Origin: Chara braunii
Taxonomy: Eukaryota > Streptophyta > Charophyceae > Charales > Characeae
DNA length: 26,961 nucleotides
NCBI GenBank assembly: GCA_003427395.1
Contig: BFEA01000177.1
Location: 1,033,051 to 1,060,011 of the forward strand
Direction: 5' to 3'
Both the position numbers and the translations under genes were made by a program. The notes under the pieces are model-generated. The model was not told the origin of the DNA and ran no database searches. It was given only the letters and a program-made list of their open reading frames with translations. Below are positions 16,708 through 25,404 of the stretch, in pieces. Every line of letters starts with the position of its first letter. Position 1 is the stretch's first letter.

Positions 16708-16891
16708 AGTGGGTGACCGGGGAAAGTTAAAAGAACCCCCGTAGGGGAGCAAAAGAGAACATGCAACCATAGACCTTCACTTTAGTTTTTTGTATTTTTT
16801 AATTACAGTCAGTATGATTTCGTTTACAAACAAAAAACTAAAAAAGACAAGGAGCATATGTGAGAAAGGGTAAGTGGATGTTGAAGGAAAA

Positions 16892-17020
16892 AAGGGGAAT
16901 CGATTCTCCAATATAATAACTTCCATAAGAGAGAGCAATTTAAGAAAAGCTAAAATAGTCCCAATTCCAGCAACACAAACTGCCAGAAGCATTGCAAAAA
17001 TTCTTCTCAATCAAGGACAT
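16892..17020 (+). pseudogene. rps8: Plastid-type ribosomal protein S8 fragment
   Basis: The plus-strand frame reads [20 protein letters not shown], then [21 protein letters not shown]. The pattern of IITSIR-x-x-NLRKAK, the PAT motif and the -R-x-IAKILL-x-x-G ending is the N-terminal signature of plastid-encoded S8, starting two or three residues after the usual initiator. The initiator ATG is absent (AGG-GGG precedes GN), similarity ends after the QG, and the following sequence is not S8-like. No transit peptide is evident. I infer a nuclear insertion of plastid DNA. Divergence suggests an old transfer, or transfer of a fast-evolving plastid gene. Confidence 0.55.
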
Positions 17021-17263
17021 ACACTGACCTCCTTAACCGATCTTCTTTTGCTCTTAACCACCACTACCTTTCACAACCAAACTCGAAATGCAAATATATC
17101 CTTTACCAAAGAACTCGCGCTGGTGCTTCAGTAAAGCTTGGCGTGCAGCTTTCTCCCGCATTACGGCATTCGCCTAAAGAGTTTGAAATTCGCAGGTAGC
17201 TGTGGTTTAATGAATTTATTTGGCAGTTCGCCACTGCTGAATGACGTTTTCCCTTCTCTTTTG

Positions 17264-17373
17264 TTACGTGCTTTTTGCCACTGTCAAAAAGCAAAAAACA
17301 ATGTTTCTGAAGATTGGTGGGTTGTCCATCTGTTTAAATTGAAACTGTAGTAAATGAACGATAAGTATGGCTC
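17264..17373 (-). CDS. Candidate 3'-terminal exon of an unknown host gene
   Basis: On the minus strand a pyrimidine-rich tract and TCCTTGTGCAG precede 17373. The downstream frame continues correctly from the upstream exon at 17626-17809 (split codon G|GA) and encodes GAILIVHLLQFQFKQMDNPP, then IFRNIVFCFLTVAKST and a TAA stop at 17264-17266. The frame-compatible join across a 252-bp GT-AG intron is the main support. The peptide is not recognised. Confidence 0.35.
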
Positions 17374-17444
17374 CTGCACAAGGACGTGACACATAGATCA
17401 TGAAATTGTCCAAAAAAAAAAGAAAAAAAAAGAAAGATTGGCGG

Positions 17445-17620
17445 GGGATAGACTCACAAATCCTCACCCTCGTTTTCCTTGTATTCTTGACATCTGTCTG
17501 GGATTCAGATGTCAAGCCGACTCAAGCGTAGGAGCAAAACAGATGTGAAGACAAAACTTCACAAAACAGATGTCCTTGTTGGGGGATAGACTGGAAAATA
17601 CTCACCCGTTTAAATTGGAA
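17445..17620. repeat. Imperfect duplication within the candidate intron
   Basis: GGGGGATAGACT followed by AATCCTCACCCTCGTTTT (17448 onward) and by AATACTCACCCGTTT (17580 onward) are imperfect copies. Both lie near ACAGATGT phrases. This supports local tandem duplication of intron sequence. Confidence 0.5.
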
Positions 17621-17625
17621 CTTAC

Positions 17626-17809
17626 CCTGTTTTGTCTCGAGAAGCTTGACGCTTTCTGCAGCTGTAATGAACCTCTCATACAAAACGCTCCCGCTTTTCA
17701 AATACGGGTTGCTCCTTGTTGTGAAGACAACACTCGGCCGCGCCTTCTTCCGGATTGCTTCTGAAATTACTGTTTCTGAGCGAAGGTGCTCAAACGTCTC
17801 AAACAAAAC
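17626..17809 (-). CDS. Candidate internal exon of an unknown host gene
   Basis: On the minus strand CATTTCTGCAG ends at 17810 and the exon closes at ACAGG|GTAAGT, a consensus donor. The 184-bp exon is open in one frame: VLFETFEHLRSETVISEAIR, KKARPSVVFTTRSNPYLKSG, SVLYERFITAAESVKLLETK, QG. Codon use and peptide look protein-like. No family is recognised. A foldback MITE (17890-18049) would lie in the preceding intron. Upstream exons were not identified. Confidence 0.42.
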
Positions 17810-17889
17810 CTGCAGAAATGCAGTATTCAATTCAAGAGTGTTATAAAGCAATTTCCAGAAAGTTTCTCAGAACGGGAAACTACGTGGGA

Positions 17890-18049
17890 GTCACAAAAAC
17901 GAGTTATAATTGCACTATGGGCCAAGACACAGTTCCGAATTGCAGTTTGGGCAATGCATACAACCCAGCTTTCTGGCCAGGTAGGGCGCCCGACGTGCAA
18001 TTGCAAACTCTATCTTGCCCCATAGTCCAATTATAACTCCTTTTGTGAC
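17890..18049. mobile_element. Foldback MITE, about 160 bp
   Basis: GTCACAAAAACGAGTTATAA, TTGCACTATGGGCCAAGA on the left match the reverse complement of the right end, GTCACAAAAGGAGTTATAAT, TGGACTATGGGGCAAGA. The arms extend about 60 bp and the centre is about 35 bp. No clear target duplication was resolved. It does not resemble the TA-flanked family at 12744 and 23407. Confidence 0.7.
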
Positions 18050-18257
18050 TTTACTGAAGTTACCCGTACTTAGAATCATCATCTAGTAAATATCAATCCA
18101 TCCACTGTACGTACTAAGTACCATGATAACACAGTGCGTGTAGAATGTTTTGCTACCGGCGTGGTTTCTATGATCCCAATTGAAAGCACATTAATGCAAA
18201 CTCAAGCTTGAGGAAAGCACATTAAATCCTCAATCGTAACACAAAGATGAACAGTAA

Positions 18258-18395
18258 GGGCATGCTCACACAAGGACACTTTTGTCGGAACTCTTCACAT
18301 GATTGCATTCAAGGACACTTCTGACGGAACTCTTCACGTAATTACAGTCAGTCTGAGTCAGATACATTTTGGGAAGTGCTAGCGTGAATAGTACT
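18258..18395. mobile_element. GGGCATAC-family MITE, palindromic copy
   Basis: The left end AGGGCATGCTCACAC and, on the reverse strand, the right part GTACTATTCACGCTAGCACTT, then ATGTATCTGAC and TAATTACGT, both match the family consensus. The copy therefore has family left-end sequence at both sides. It contains a 39-bp internal direct duplication (AAGGACACTT...GAACTCTTCAC, twice). Confidence 0.55.
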
Positions 18396-18837
18396 GAATA
18401 CCAGAATATGGCCAAACAGTGGATAAAAAGGCGAAGGAATGTCAAAAGAAGTAGAAATACAGTGCAAGAATAGTACTCCCAAAGTCCACTCCCCCCCATC
18501 GGCATTCATTAGAAAGCAAAGGTGAGTCCCGTGAGCAACTCAGGTTGATGTCAAGTTTGTCACCCCGTACAAGAACAGTCCACAGGAGACATTCACCGAC
18601 ACATAACACACAATCTAACTCCCACTCAATGCCGTTTAACCATCACACGACTACCGAATATAACGACGAGATGCGGCACAGAGAAAAGACACCACGACCT
18701 CGACATCCCCATATCACATCCACATACGACTAAGGGCATGACTCGCCCCCACCCGACAGATTGGCATTATATATTATCTCCTCATCCTTTCTTTTCTCGC
18801 TCATCCATAACCAAACAATACAAGATTGACAAAGTCT
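18396..18837. other. Unassigned sequence
   Basis: AC-rich on the plus strand at 18556-18725. TAAGGGCATGACTCGCCC at 18732 may be another degraded GGGCATAC end. No gene is supported. Confidence 0.35.
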
Positions 18838-18972
18838 CAGGGCATAATAGCAGTAGCAATTTCCAAAATGCATATGACTGCAATAACGGCCAGGCATGTA
18901 TGAATCTGACCGCAATCACGTCCGTACCTTTGTCGAAAATGTTCTAATGTACTAATATGGGTATGCTCTCAG
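18838..18972 (+). mobile_element. GGGCATAC-family MITE copy
   Basis: AGGGCATAATAGCAGTAGCA, then AAAATGCATATGACTGCAAT, ATGAATCTGACCGCAATCA and CGTCC follow the family order. The copy ends with GGTATGCTCTCAG. The ends are degraded. Confidence 0.5.
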
Positions 18973-19023
18973 TAAACATCTGTCAGGTCTTCTCCCCCGA
19001 ACTTCTCACTCGGTGGCCACTAT

Positions 19024-19917
19024 TCAAACCACCATATTAGCATTGTCCGCTAGAATAAATACAGCCTCCCCGCACCAGTGGCACCACTCACCAAATGTGA
19101 CAAGGACAAGGACTATGGGGGGCGTATCTCTCCACGTTCTGGCCGAAGATACATCCTCAATTTTGCACATTAAATTTTGGTGATTTGTGACGGAGCAGGT
19201 GGTCACGTGCGCACGAGGGGGGATGGGGATTGGCGTTTGAATACAACGAGGGCGAGGTCCACGAGGGGAAGAAGTTGGGATTGGAGCGGGAGCAGGGGAT
19301 CCAACGCAGGGAGGGGAGGAGCAAGCGGGTGAGAGTGCGGAAGCAGGTCCTGGATTGAGAACGTGGAGAAGGGAGACAGGATTGGAAGCGGGAAGGAGGC
19401 GGATCATGCCGCGGATGGGGTCGAGAAGGGGTAGAAAACGGGCAGTTCGGGAGGTCGCGATCAGGGGAAAAGACAAAAGAGGGAACGGGAGTAATCGGGC
19501 AGGGGGGGGAATTCCTTCCCTGCTGATGATTTCTCTGTGCAATGGACTGCTCACAGTGCTACCAGCTGCAGATTGCCCAGATCACCGCAATCCAGACGAT
19601 CCAAAGCGCAAGCGGCAGCAGGTCAGCGTCGGCAGCCTGTAGGAGAGCCGCAGTAGTAGGAGTAACGCCGGCTTGGAGATTACCAAGGAAAAAGGTGTGA
19701 GCTTGGATGTATCTGGTCGCATTGACGGACCAGGTGCAGCATCAAAAGACAAACGTAGGAGATGGCCACCCGTGACTACAGGATAACCAGGGGGGAGGGA
19801 GGGAGGGAGCAGAGGTTTGAGACTCCACTCTGATATCGATGTAACACACGTGCAGGGGACACGTGCAGAGATGGTGAGAGACTCAGAGAGAGAGACAGAG
19901 AGAGGAGATGGATGCAC
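19024..19917 (-). other. C-rich minus-strand open region, not a supported gene
   Basis: Two long minus-strand frames (19024-19554 and 19582-19917) are rich in proline, serine and leucine because the plus strand is G+A rich with GAGGGGA-type repeats. The lower part (19024-19190) looks less repetitive, with a FGEWCHWCGEAVF segment, but has no recognisable domain. I cannot distinguish a decayed exon from chance. Confidence 0.3.
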
Positions 19918-19952
19918 ACAAGAAGCAGCAGCTGAGTGAAGGTCCAGTCCAA

Positions 19953-19996
19953 CTGAATGAATGAACGAACCAACTGAAGAATGAATGAACCAACCT
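19953..19996 (+). repeat. GAATGAATGAACCAAC short tandem repeat
   Basis: GAATGAATGAACGAACCAAC is followed by GAATGAATGAACCAACC after a 4-base spacer. Confidence 0.75.
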
Positions 19997-19999
19997 CCC

Positions 20000-20620
20000 G
20001 ACTCGGGCCTAGGCCGAAGTGATATACCTTCCCAGGTCCAGGTGGGGGAATACCTGGTACCGGTCCAGGATCAGGCTGACGGCCTGAAACTGGGCCAGCC
20101 TCACTGCCGGGCAGCAGGGGTACCGCTGCATGATAAGTGCGGCGAGGCCCTTGATATCAAAAAGGAAAAATGAAAAAAGGAAAACAGAAATTCATTGGTT
20201 GGCGCACTCTTCTTCCATCCACCGATAATGACAGATTATCACAACCACCAACCGATTAACACCCAACCAGGGGCTAGGTCGAACCAGCAAAGAGGATTGG
20301 ATTAAGCACGAGGATCTGGATGGGTTTTCCGGAGAGATGCAGAAAAGCAGATCAATCGCGTTTTTCTCCACCTCTCCACAAACACGTCCACATTCAGCAC
20401 TTAAATCCAACCGTTTTTGCTAGTGGGACCTCGCCCGAGGAACAAATCACAAGTATCGAGTGCGTCATCATCATCTCAGGATAATGATTACAAGGCCATT
20501 GCAAGAACGATAATTACAGGATAGTTAGTGGAAAGCGCCCGGTGCAGAGACCTTTTCCGTAAAGGCCGCCCAAGCATTTTCCCCTTGGTCAAAAGAGCCC
20601 GCGGGCAACACAGGCCATCG
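20000..20620. other. Unassigned sequence
   Basis: No gene or element end is recognised between the GAATGAAT repeat and the LINE remnant. 20040-20070 has GGTACC-centred symmetry (ACCTGGTACCGGTCC). Confidence 0.35.
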
Positions 20621-21798
20621 GATGCAAAAATCTGGCGGCCGACCACCCCTGGGTCCCTCTCTACCGGATCGTGAACCATGCGCTGTACCTCCGCCAGATT
20701 CATTTTCCAGTAGCCGCTTTTCGCCCAATGGGACAGGTTTGGCGGCCCTTTACCAAAAGAGCTTCCACGCCCTCACCCCCAACGACCAACCACTCGCCAT
20801 AGACTTGGGCATCCCCGTCAAACCGAAATCGGAACCTGAACGATACTTAAGAATCCAAGTCTCCTTTGGAGATCCTCGGGAGCCCGAAGCGCTGTCGAAG
20901 GCATGCTTGTGGCTCGTGGTCTAAAACCCGCTTCCTGTCCTCGTTCGGCAGAGCAATGATTATCAACACCTTCATTTCATGTAAAACTTGGTACATCTTA
21001 TCCATTAGAACAACACCTTCCACGTCCTTTACTAACATCAGACGTCTACTCGCCCGCCTATTGCGGAAAGGCGACTCGGAGGCTCGATCAGCACCTAGTA
21101 AAGTAAGCTGGACTAAAATAACCAGAAAAAGAAAGACGGGGCCTGGGTATTCTTGATCCGGAAACAAAGAATCGGAGACTATTGGCTAAATGGCCAATCA
21201 GAGCACTAACTTCAAAATAACAACCACAGTGGATCTTACTCGCACAATATTCCCTTGCCCAACAGTGGAACCTCTCCGATCGTGCCGCAGTCTGGCATGC
21301 CTTACTAATGAGACCATTCACCTCTAAACCATACTGACACGTGGGGGAACATTGTACAGGGTACTACAGGCCTGGGAAAATTTTCTTCCCCGGTTTTTAG
21401 AAGAACCTAAAATGCAAACTGAGATCCTGAACACCTGCTTATTTGAAAACCCAGCAAGTCTGAACAGAAAGGGGCTACCCTTTGCAGTGGCAAAATCGTC
21501 AGGCAATTCTGGCCTCGAGTGGATGCAGCGAGGGATCTGGCTTACATATCACATATCACATATGGGACGACGAAAGAAGGAATTGGAAGAACGTGAGAGT
21601 CCTCAGTACACAGCTAAGCGGCCTACATCACTCCCATGAGCACCCCACTGAACTCACCAATGTCATGCTTGCCATCCCTCACTCCTGGACAATCATTCTT
21701 CAACAAGCAGACAAGGGGGTACAGGAACAGCCATGGTTCAAGGTTCCCACATTGTCAGATCTCTTCTACAGAATTGATAAGGTCTGCACGAATGGAGT

Positions 21799-21847
21799 AG
21801 TGGAAGCTTCTGAATGGTCTGCGAGAATGTAGTGGAAGCTTCTGAAT
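21799..21847 (+). repeat. Short duplication in the LINE remnant
   Basis: GTAGTGGAAGCTTCTGAATG occurs at about 21799 and again at about 21829. Confidence 0.8.
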
Positions 21848-21877
21848 GATCTCTGAACGACAATGTACTGTCTCAAA

Positions 21878-22066
21878 AGAAAAACACCCAGCAAATTGAA
21901 CCGGTGTTTGCAGGAGATAAACGTACAGATCAAGACAACTCAAGGGAACACGGGTTTTCGGATCAGTCCCACAAGAAAGACACCCAGCAAATTGAACCAA
22001 TGGGTTTGCAGGAGAGAAAGGTACAGCAGATCAAGACAACTCAAGGGAACACAGGTTTTCGGATCA
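21878..22066 (+). repeat. About 95-bp tandem duplication in the LINE remnant
   Basis: Both copies contain ACACCCAGCAAATTGAACC, TTTGCAGGAGA, GATCAAGACAACTCAAGGGA and GGTTTTCGGATCA. Copy 1 is about 21878-21967 and copy 2 about 21973-22066. Confidence 0.9.
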
Positions 22067-22431
22067 TCATGCAGGCAACTCCTATCACCGAGTGGAAGGT
22101 GGATGTCTGCAAATGTGGTTGGATTCTTTCAGGATTAAATGGCGCCAACACCAGAGGACCGAACACAGACTACTACTCTCAAGTGTGTTACAGCCTCCAA
22201 TCGGAGGGTCATGCTGCAAACAGGCCTAACTCTTAGCTGGCAACAGAAATCTGCATCTCTCAAACTCCCTCCTCTGTCCACCAAATGACTGATGTTTTTC
22301 ATCCACATAATTATTTCCTCTCTAGAAACCAAGATACGAGGACTTCAGTGGCTACATCTCCCCTCCTGTGTCCCCACCGCCCTCTGGTGCTGTGAGAAAG
22401 GAATGGAAGTTTCGACTCTCTTTGAAGCCCA

Positions 22432-22476
22432 TTCTCACGCACGTCGAGAAGCCCGTTCTCACGCACGTCGAGAAGA
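22432..22476 (+). repeat. 24-bp tandem duplication in the LINE remnant
   Basis: TTCTCACGCACGTCGAGAAG occurs twice in succession. Confidence 0.9.
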
Positions 22477-23207
22477 TTGGCTGCACCTATGGTGGGAATG
22501 CGTCATTGCAAGGGCGGTTTTGGGACAAACTTAACACAATGTGGGCCAATGCATACACACTAACTGGGTTCTGGAATCATGATTTTGTCATCACAGGAAG
22601 ACTGAGTCCTCTTTTCAGTAAACACCAGGCAGGCATCTCAGCGAACATCTTCAGAAACAGGGCGTTCTGGTCTCCATGGCTAGCCAGAAGAGACGGACGC
22701 TTTTTGAATTCTAAATTCACTCTCCCTACTCTTCTGGCTCAGTTCAAACACTGCATCAAACTTGACATCACTGCAGACTGGACCAAGCTCAAAGGTCAAT
22801 CGGTCTCAAGGGAAATAGCCAAACATAAGATGCTTTCCAAAGGAAATGGTCCACCCCCTTCAAGTGGGCGAGCTATTTTATTCCGCGTTCTAATGGGACC
22901 ATCCATCCAGACCTAGCTATTTTTCCTTCTTCCTACCTGACACTGTCTTTTGGTTTCCCCCAGGATTAACTGAATGCTCTTTTGGTTCTCGAAATATTAC
23001 CTTTGGATCTCAATGCTACTTCACCACTGGACTACTCCACCTAAATTATAGACATTCCACCTCTCAACTTTAGATCAAGCAAGGATAGGTGAAGCTCCCC
23101 GTAATACAAGTTACCACTTCTCCCCTGGTAGACTATGAGGACCCCGGCCTCATTATTAAGGGTCGAGGTGCAGACCGTGCAGCTCCCCACCTGTGGAAAG
23201 GAGCCAT

Positions 23208-23240
23208 TTAATTAAAAAAATTAAAAAAATTAAAAAAATC
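23208..23240 (+). repeat. LINE 3' tail, (TTAAAAAAA)n
   Basis: Three TTAAAAAAA units follow GGAGCCATTTAA. Such 3'-terminal short repeats are typical of LINE ends. Confidence 0.7.
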
Positions 23241-23387
23241 TAGAGTTTCCACGTGGACGCTTTCCACCAATTATCCCGATGATTGAACCCCCAGTTATTA
23301 CGGCTGTACCCAGACTGGAAGCTGCGCCGAATACAGCTATAATGCCCTGGCATTCTTTTCGGCGTTCTTTTCGGGTGATAACATATC

Positions 23388-23560
23388 TGAGGGCACACTC
23401 ACACTACAGTCTTCCCCTGAATACAACGTACGGTGATTATAGCTGAATTTGGTGGATCTTTCCGTCTAAATTCAGCTATAATCACCGTACGTTGTATTCG
23501 GGGGAAGACTGTAGCACTTTCGAGAATGCATCTGACCTCAATTGCGGGCAGACATATCTG
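23388..23560 (+). mobile_element. GGGCATAC-family copy, interrupted by a MITE
   Basis: ATATCTGAGGGCACACTCAC opens the copy. It is cut at 23405 by the TA-flanked MITE and resumes at 23512 with TAGCACTTTCGAGAATGCAT and CTGACCTCAATTGCGGGCAG. The two following tandem copies show the uninterrupted CTAGCACTTTCGAG. Confidence 0.75.
23407..23511. mobile_element. TA-flanked foldback MITE, copy 2 (105 bp)
   Basis: The arms are CAGTCTTCCCCTGAATACAA and its reverse-complement partner ending GGGGAAGACTG. The 44-bp arms have one mismatch and the centre is about 17 bp. TA lies at 23405-23406 and 23512-23513. Neighbouring copies supply the empty site, so a TA duplication is well supported. The near-perfect arms suggest a younger insertion than copy 1. 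Confidence 0.88.
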
Positions 23561-23660
23561 AGGGCACACTCAAACTAGCACTTTCGAGAATGCAGCTGAC
23601 CTCGATTGCGGCCAGGCCTGCACGAATCTAACCGCAACAACGTCCACAGCGTTGTGGTAA
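23561..23660 (+). mobile_element. GGGCATAC-family copy, tandem unit 2
   Basis: ACATATCTGAGGGCACACTC begins the unit, followed by AACTAGCACTTTCGAGAATG, GCTGACCTCGATTGCGGCC, ACCGCAACAACGTCCACAGC. It joins unit 3 without its own right end. Confidence 0.75.
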
Positions 23661-23662
23661 CA

Positions 23663-23788
23663 CATCTGAGGGCATACTCTCACTAGCACTTTCGAGAATG
23701 CATCTGACCTCGATTGCGGTTACGTGTGCACGAACATAACCGCAACTACGTCCACAGCGTTGAGAAAAAATGTCCTACCAGCAATGTA
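23663..23788 (+). mobile_element. GGGCATAC-family copy, tandem unit 3 with both ends
   Basis: The unit runs from TCTGA|GGGCATACTCTCAC (near 23671) to GTAAGTATGCCC|TGA (near 23799). The inverted ends are GGGCATACT on both sides and TGA flanks each side. A 3-bp duplication with GGGC-starting ends would suit a PIF/Harbinger-type MITE, although TGA differs from the common TTA/TAA. Boundaries are approximate to about 10 bp. Confidence 0.65.
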
Positions 23789-23799
23789 AGTATGCCCTG

Positions 23800-24010
23800 A
23801 TGCCCGCAACAAAATGGCTTCTGAGGGTTGGAGGGGCCGTGTCTTTTTTTTTGTTTTTTTTTTCTCTCTTTTCAAAAGAGCAGTAGCTTTATTACTCATG
23901 TAGGGGCCATGTCTAGGATTTGATTCAACTCGATTAAAGCTTTTGATCGGGTACTAAATTTGATGATTGGTGGAATTAATATTAATAATCTGGTGAAATT
24001 GAATACTAAC
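23800..24010. other. Sequence downstream of the WWE exon
   Basis: If the minus-strand WWE model is right this is intron beginning GTTAGT. It contains T/A runs (23845-23865) and a minus-strand AATAAA near 23887-23892. No further exon was recognised. Confidence 0.35.
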
Positions 24011-24295
24011 CTGCCTGGATGTTTTAACCACGGGCGGACTCTTGAGCTCGAACCGGATTTCTTTCTTCACCCAACGACTGCCAGTGAAAATCCATTGCTC
24101 CATAGCGGACAGGAAAATCAACACCATGCCTTCAGCTCCTCCCCCTGCTTGTCGCGAGCCGTCACTCATCCGGAGAATGCCTGGGCCAGCAGCAGCCGCC
24201 TGGATTATTCTGCGAGACTGGTCAGGATCAAACGCAACCCAGCGACCATCCTCTTCTCGCCGATGAACCAACAGATTCAGTCCCTGAGGACGGTT
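24011..24295 (-). CDS. Candidate host exon encoding a WWE-like domain
   Basis: On the minus strand GATGCAG precedes 24295 and AGGCAG|GTTAGT closes the exon at 24011, giving 285 bp (95 codons, phase 0). The peptide reads NRPQGLNLLVHRREEDGRWV, AFDPDQSRRIIQAAAAGPGI, then ILRMSDGSRQ..., MVLIFLSAMEQWIFTGSRWV, KKEIRF. The G-x-W-x-x-(F/Y)-D-P box, the helix with IIQAA, the hydrophobic LIFLSAM strand and the TG-x-x-x-x-(V/I)-(K/R)-(K/R) ending follow WWE domains, which in plants occur in SRO/RCD1 and PARP proteins and bind ADP-ribose-type ligands in several families. The usual first tryptophan is not seen. Other exons were not found, so the gene identity is open. Confidence 0.5.
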
Positions 24296-24660
24296 CTGCA
24301 TCATAATAATCGATTTTCATTGTCATTCCCAACGACACACAAAGCGTCAAAACCACAGAAAACCCTGCTACACAATCTGACTGCCGTTCACATCTGCTCC
24401 ACCCGGAGCCAAGTCCCGCGTACGCTGATCCTTGATTTCTGGTTGATCTTCGAAATCTGAGGTCAGAAACCGATCATTCGGGTAAGTAGGACTTCACCTC
24501 TGGATAAGGCCAATACTCATTCGTGGGCTTTCCTGAATGTAGTTGAAAGGCCACTGTCTTTCTTCGTCTCACCTATTCTTGTTGGTCTTTTTCTTTACTA
24601 CTGGTGTTTATTCTGCGGTCGCTCAGGGATTGAGTGGATATCATATAACCGGTATGGTTG
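24296..24660. other. Possible upstream intron/exon sequence of the WWE gene
   Basis: On the minus strand CTGACCTCAG precedes a frame reading FEDQPEIKDQRTRDLAPGGA, DVNGSQ (about 24461-24380), but no good donor follows it. I leave this as undecided host sequence. Confidence 0.3.
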
Positions 24661-24669
24661 CTCTATTGT

Positions 24670-24860
24670 ACACCGTGTCATCGCTGTAGTGGTTAGGGGT
24701 TTGGCTCTTGTGGCTAAGGGTGCCAGTTCAATTCCGTGCGTGCACCGATGGGTGCGACGCCTGAGAAGTCTTCTGGTCAGTTTGGTGTGGTCTATGGTTG
24801 GCCTGAAAGAAGAGCGTTCTCTTATAAATTTTTTTGTTGCGTTCTTTTTTTTTTTTTTTC
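24670..24860 (+). mobile_element. tRNA-derived SINE-like element
   Basis: TCATCGCTGTAGTGGTTAGG (24679-24698) resembles a tRNA D-arm with the polymerase III A box, and AGTTCAATTCC (24725-24735) resembles the B box, at tRNA-like spacing. TTGGC/GCTAA form an anticodon-type stem around 24701-24717. The T-arm and acceptor do not pair well, so it is not an intact tRNA. The body continues to a run of 15 T at 24845-24859. tRNA-Glu/Gln-like ancestry is inferred from the TAGTGGTTAGG string. Confidence 0.5.
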
Positions 24861-24941
24861 CCCAAAAGCAACTCGAAATATATTTCCAAAAACTTCGTTC
24901 CCTTTGGAAGAAGATATCATTACATGATTTTGCTCACATAA

Positions 24942-25013
24942 GAATACCATGCGCAGATGCACGTGACCGCAATTAAGTCCTAATGCAGTTTGAAATAGTC
25001 TCGAGTGTGAGTA
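24942..25013 (-). mobile_element. GGGCATAC-family copy, reverse orientation
   Basis: The reverse complement reads AGCATACTCACACTCGAGAC, then CTGCATTAGGACTTAATTGC, GGTCACGTGCATC, following the family order. The far end was not resolved. Confidence 0.55.
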
Positions 25014-25280
25014 TGCTAAAAGGGACCCAAGCATGTCCGAGGGTACCGAATACCTACATCTCAGAAATGTGGGGACCCCGGCCCCAACCTTTTGAAATGT
25101 ATCAAGACCTCGGGGCGACGGTCCCAATACATTCAAAATGTTTGATGAGTCCGTATGCATCTGGTCCAGTTGGCCGTCCGTCTACATGTTGAATGTTGAC
25201 TTCTGAAGCAAGGCCCTCAGTGAAGAACAATTGCACAAGGATTACCGGACAGGTTCGACATCCCTGATGCTCAAAGTAAA

Positions 25281-25350
25281 AGGGCATACTCACACCCGCA
25301 CTTTTTCAACTTCTCTGTGCACTTGATTGCGGTCAGGTGCATTCAGGTGT
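25281..25350 (+). mobile_element. GGGCATAC-family copy, partial
   Basis: AGGGCATACTCACACCCGCA, then CTTGATTGCGGTCAGGTGCA match the family's left half. No right end was found. Confidence 0.55.
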
Positions 25351-25404
25351 TATCAGAAAGGCGATCACAGACATCCAAGAGACCGTCATGGGAATTCACT
25401 GCAC

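Larger units (their letters stand above)
20735..22916 (+). pseudogene. LINE ORF2 C-terminal remnant: reverse transcriptase and zf-RVT region
   Basis: Across frames the conceptual peptide shows TGLAALYQKSFHALTPNDQP and LAIDLGIPVK (20733-20820), then RFLSSFGRAMIINTFISCKT, WYILSIRTTPSTSFTNIRRL (20930-21050), matching the LINE thumb pattern of S-x-x-GR-x-x-x-I-N. Next comes VSWTKITRK...GLGILDPETKNRRLLAKW and WILLAQYSLAQQWNLSDRA. Near 22480-22520 HLWWECVIARA in one frame continues as FWDKLNTMWANAY in another, matching the zinc-binding-like region (zf-RVT) near the end of plant LINE ORF2 with one frameshift. At least three tandem duplications and many stops make it non-functional. The endonuclease and catalytic YADD-type box are missing. 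Confidence 0.7.
20700..23240 (+). mobile_element. 5'-truncated, decayed LINE (non-LTR retrotransposon)
   Basis: In plus-strand order: a reverse-transcriptase palm end (about 20735-20870), the thumb (20940-21080), a GGLGILDPETKNRRLLAKW-type segment (21110-21195), further C-terminal coding in shifting frames to 22916, a 3' untranslated region, and a tail of three TTAAAAAAA units at 23211-23239. Stops and frameshifts occur throughout. The 3' tail marks the element end. The upstream boundary is uncertain and no target duplication was found, in keeping with 5' truncation. Confidence 0.72.

Noticed and set aside
16777-17010. Minus-strand hydrophobic ORF resembling a membrane protein
   Set aside because: It is the shadow of the S8-like coding on the plus strand. 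AT-rich antisense of S8 yields hydrophobic residues.
19820-19860. Minus-strand primer-binding-like sequence (ATATCAGAGTGGAGTC) suggesting another LTR element
   Set aside because: Only about eight bases match the tRNA-complementary core, and I found no pair of LTRs or purine tract around it.
24670-24745. Functional tRNA-Glu or tRNA-Gln gene
   Set aside because: The T-arm and acceptor stem do not pair, so only a tRNA-derived head is supported.
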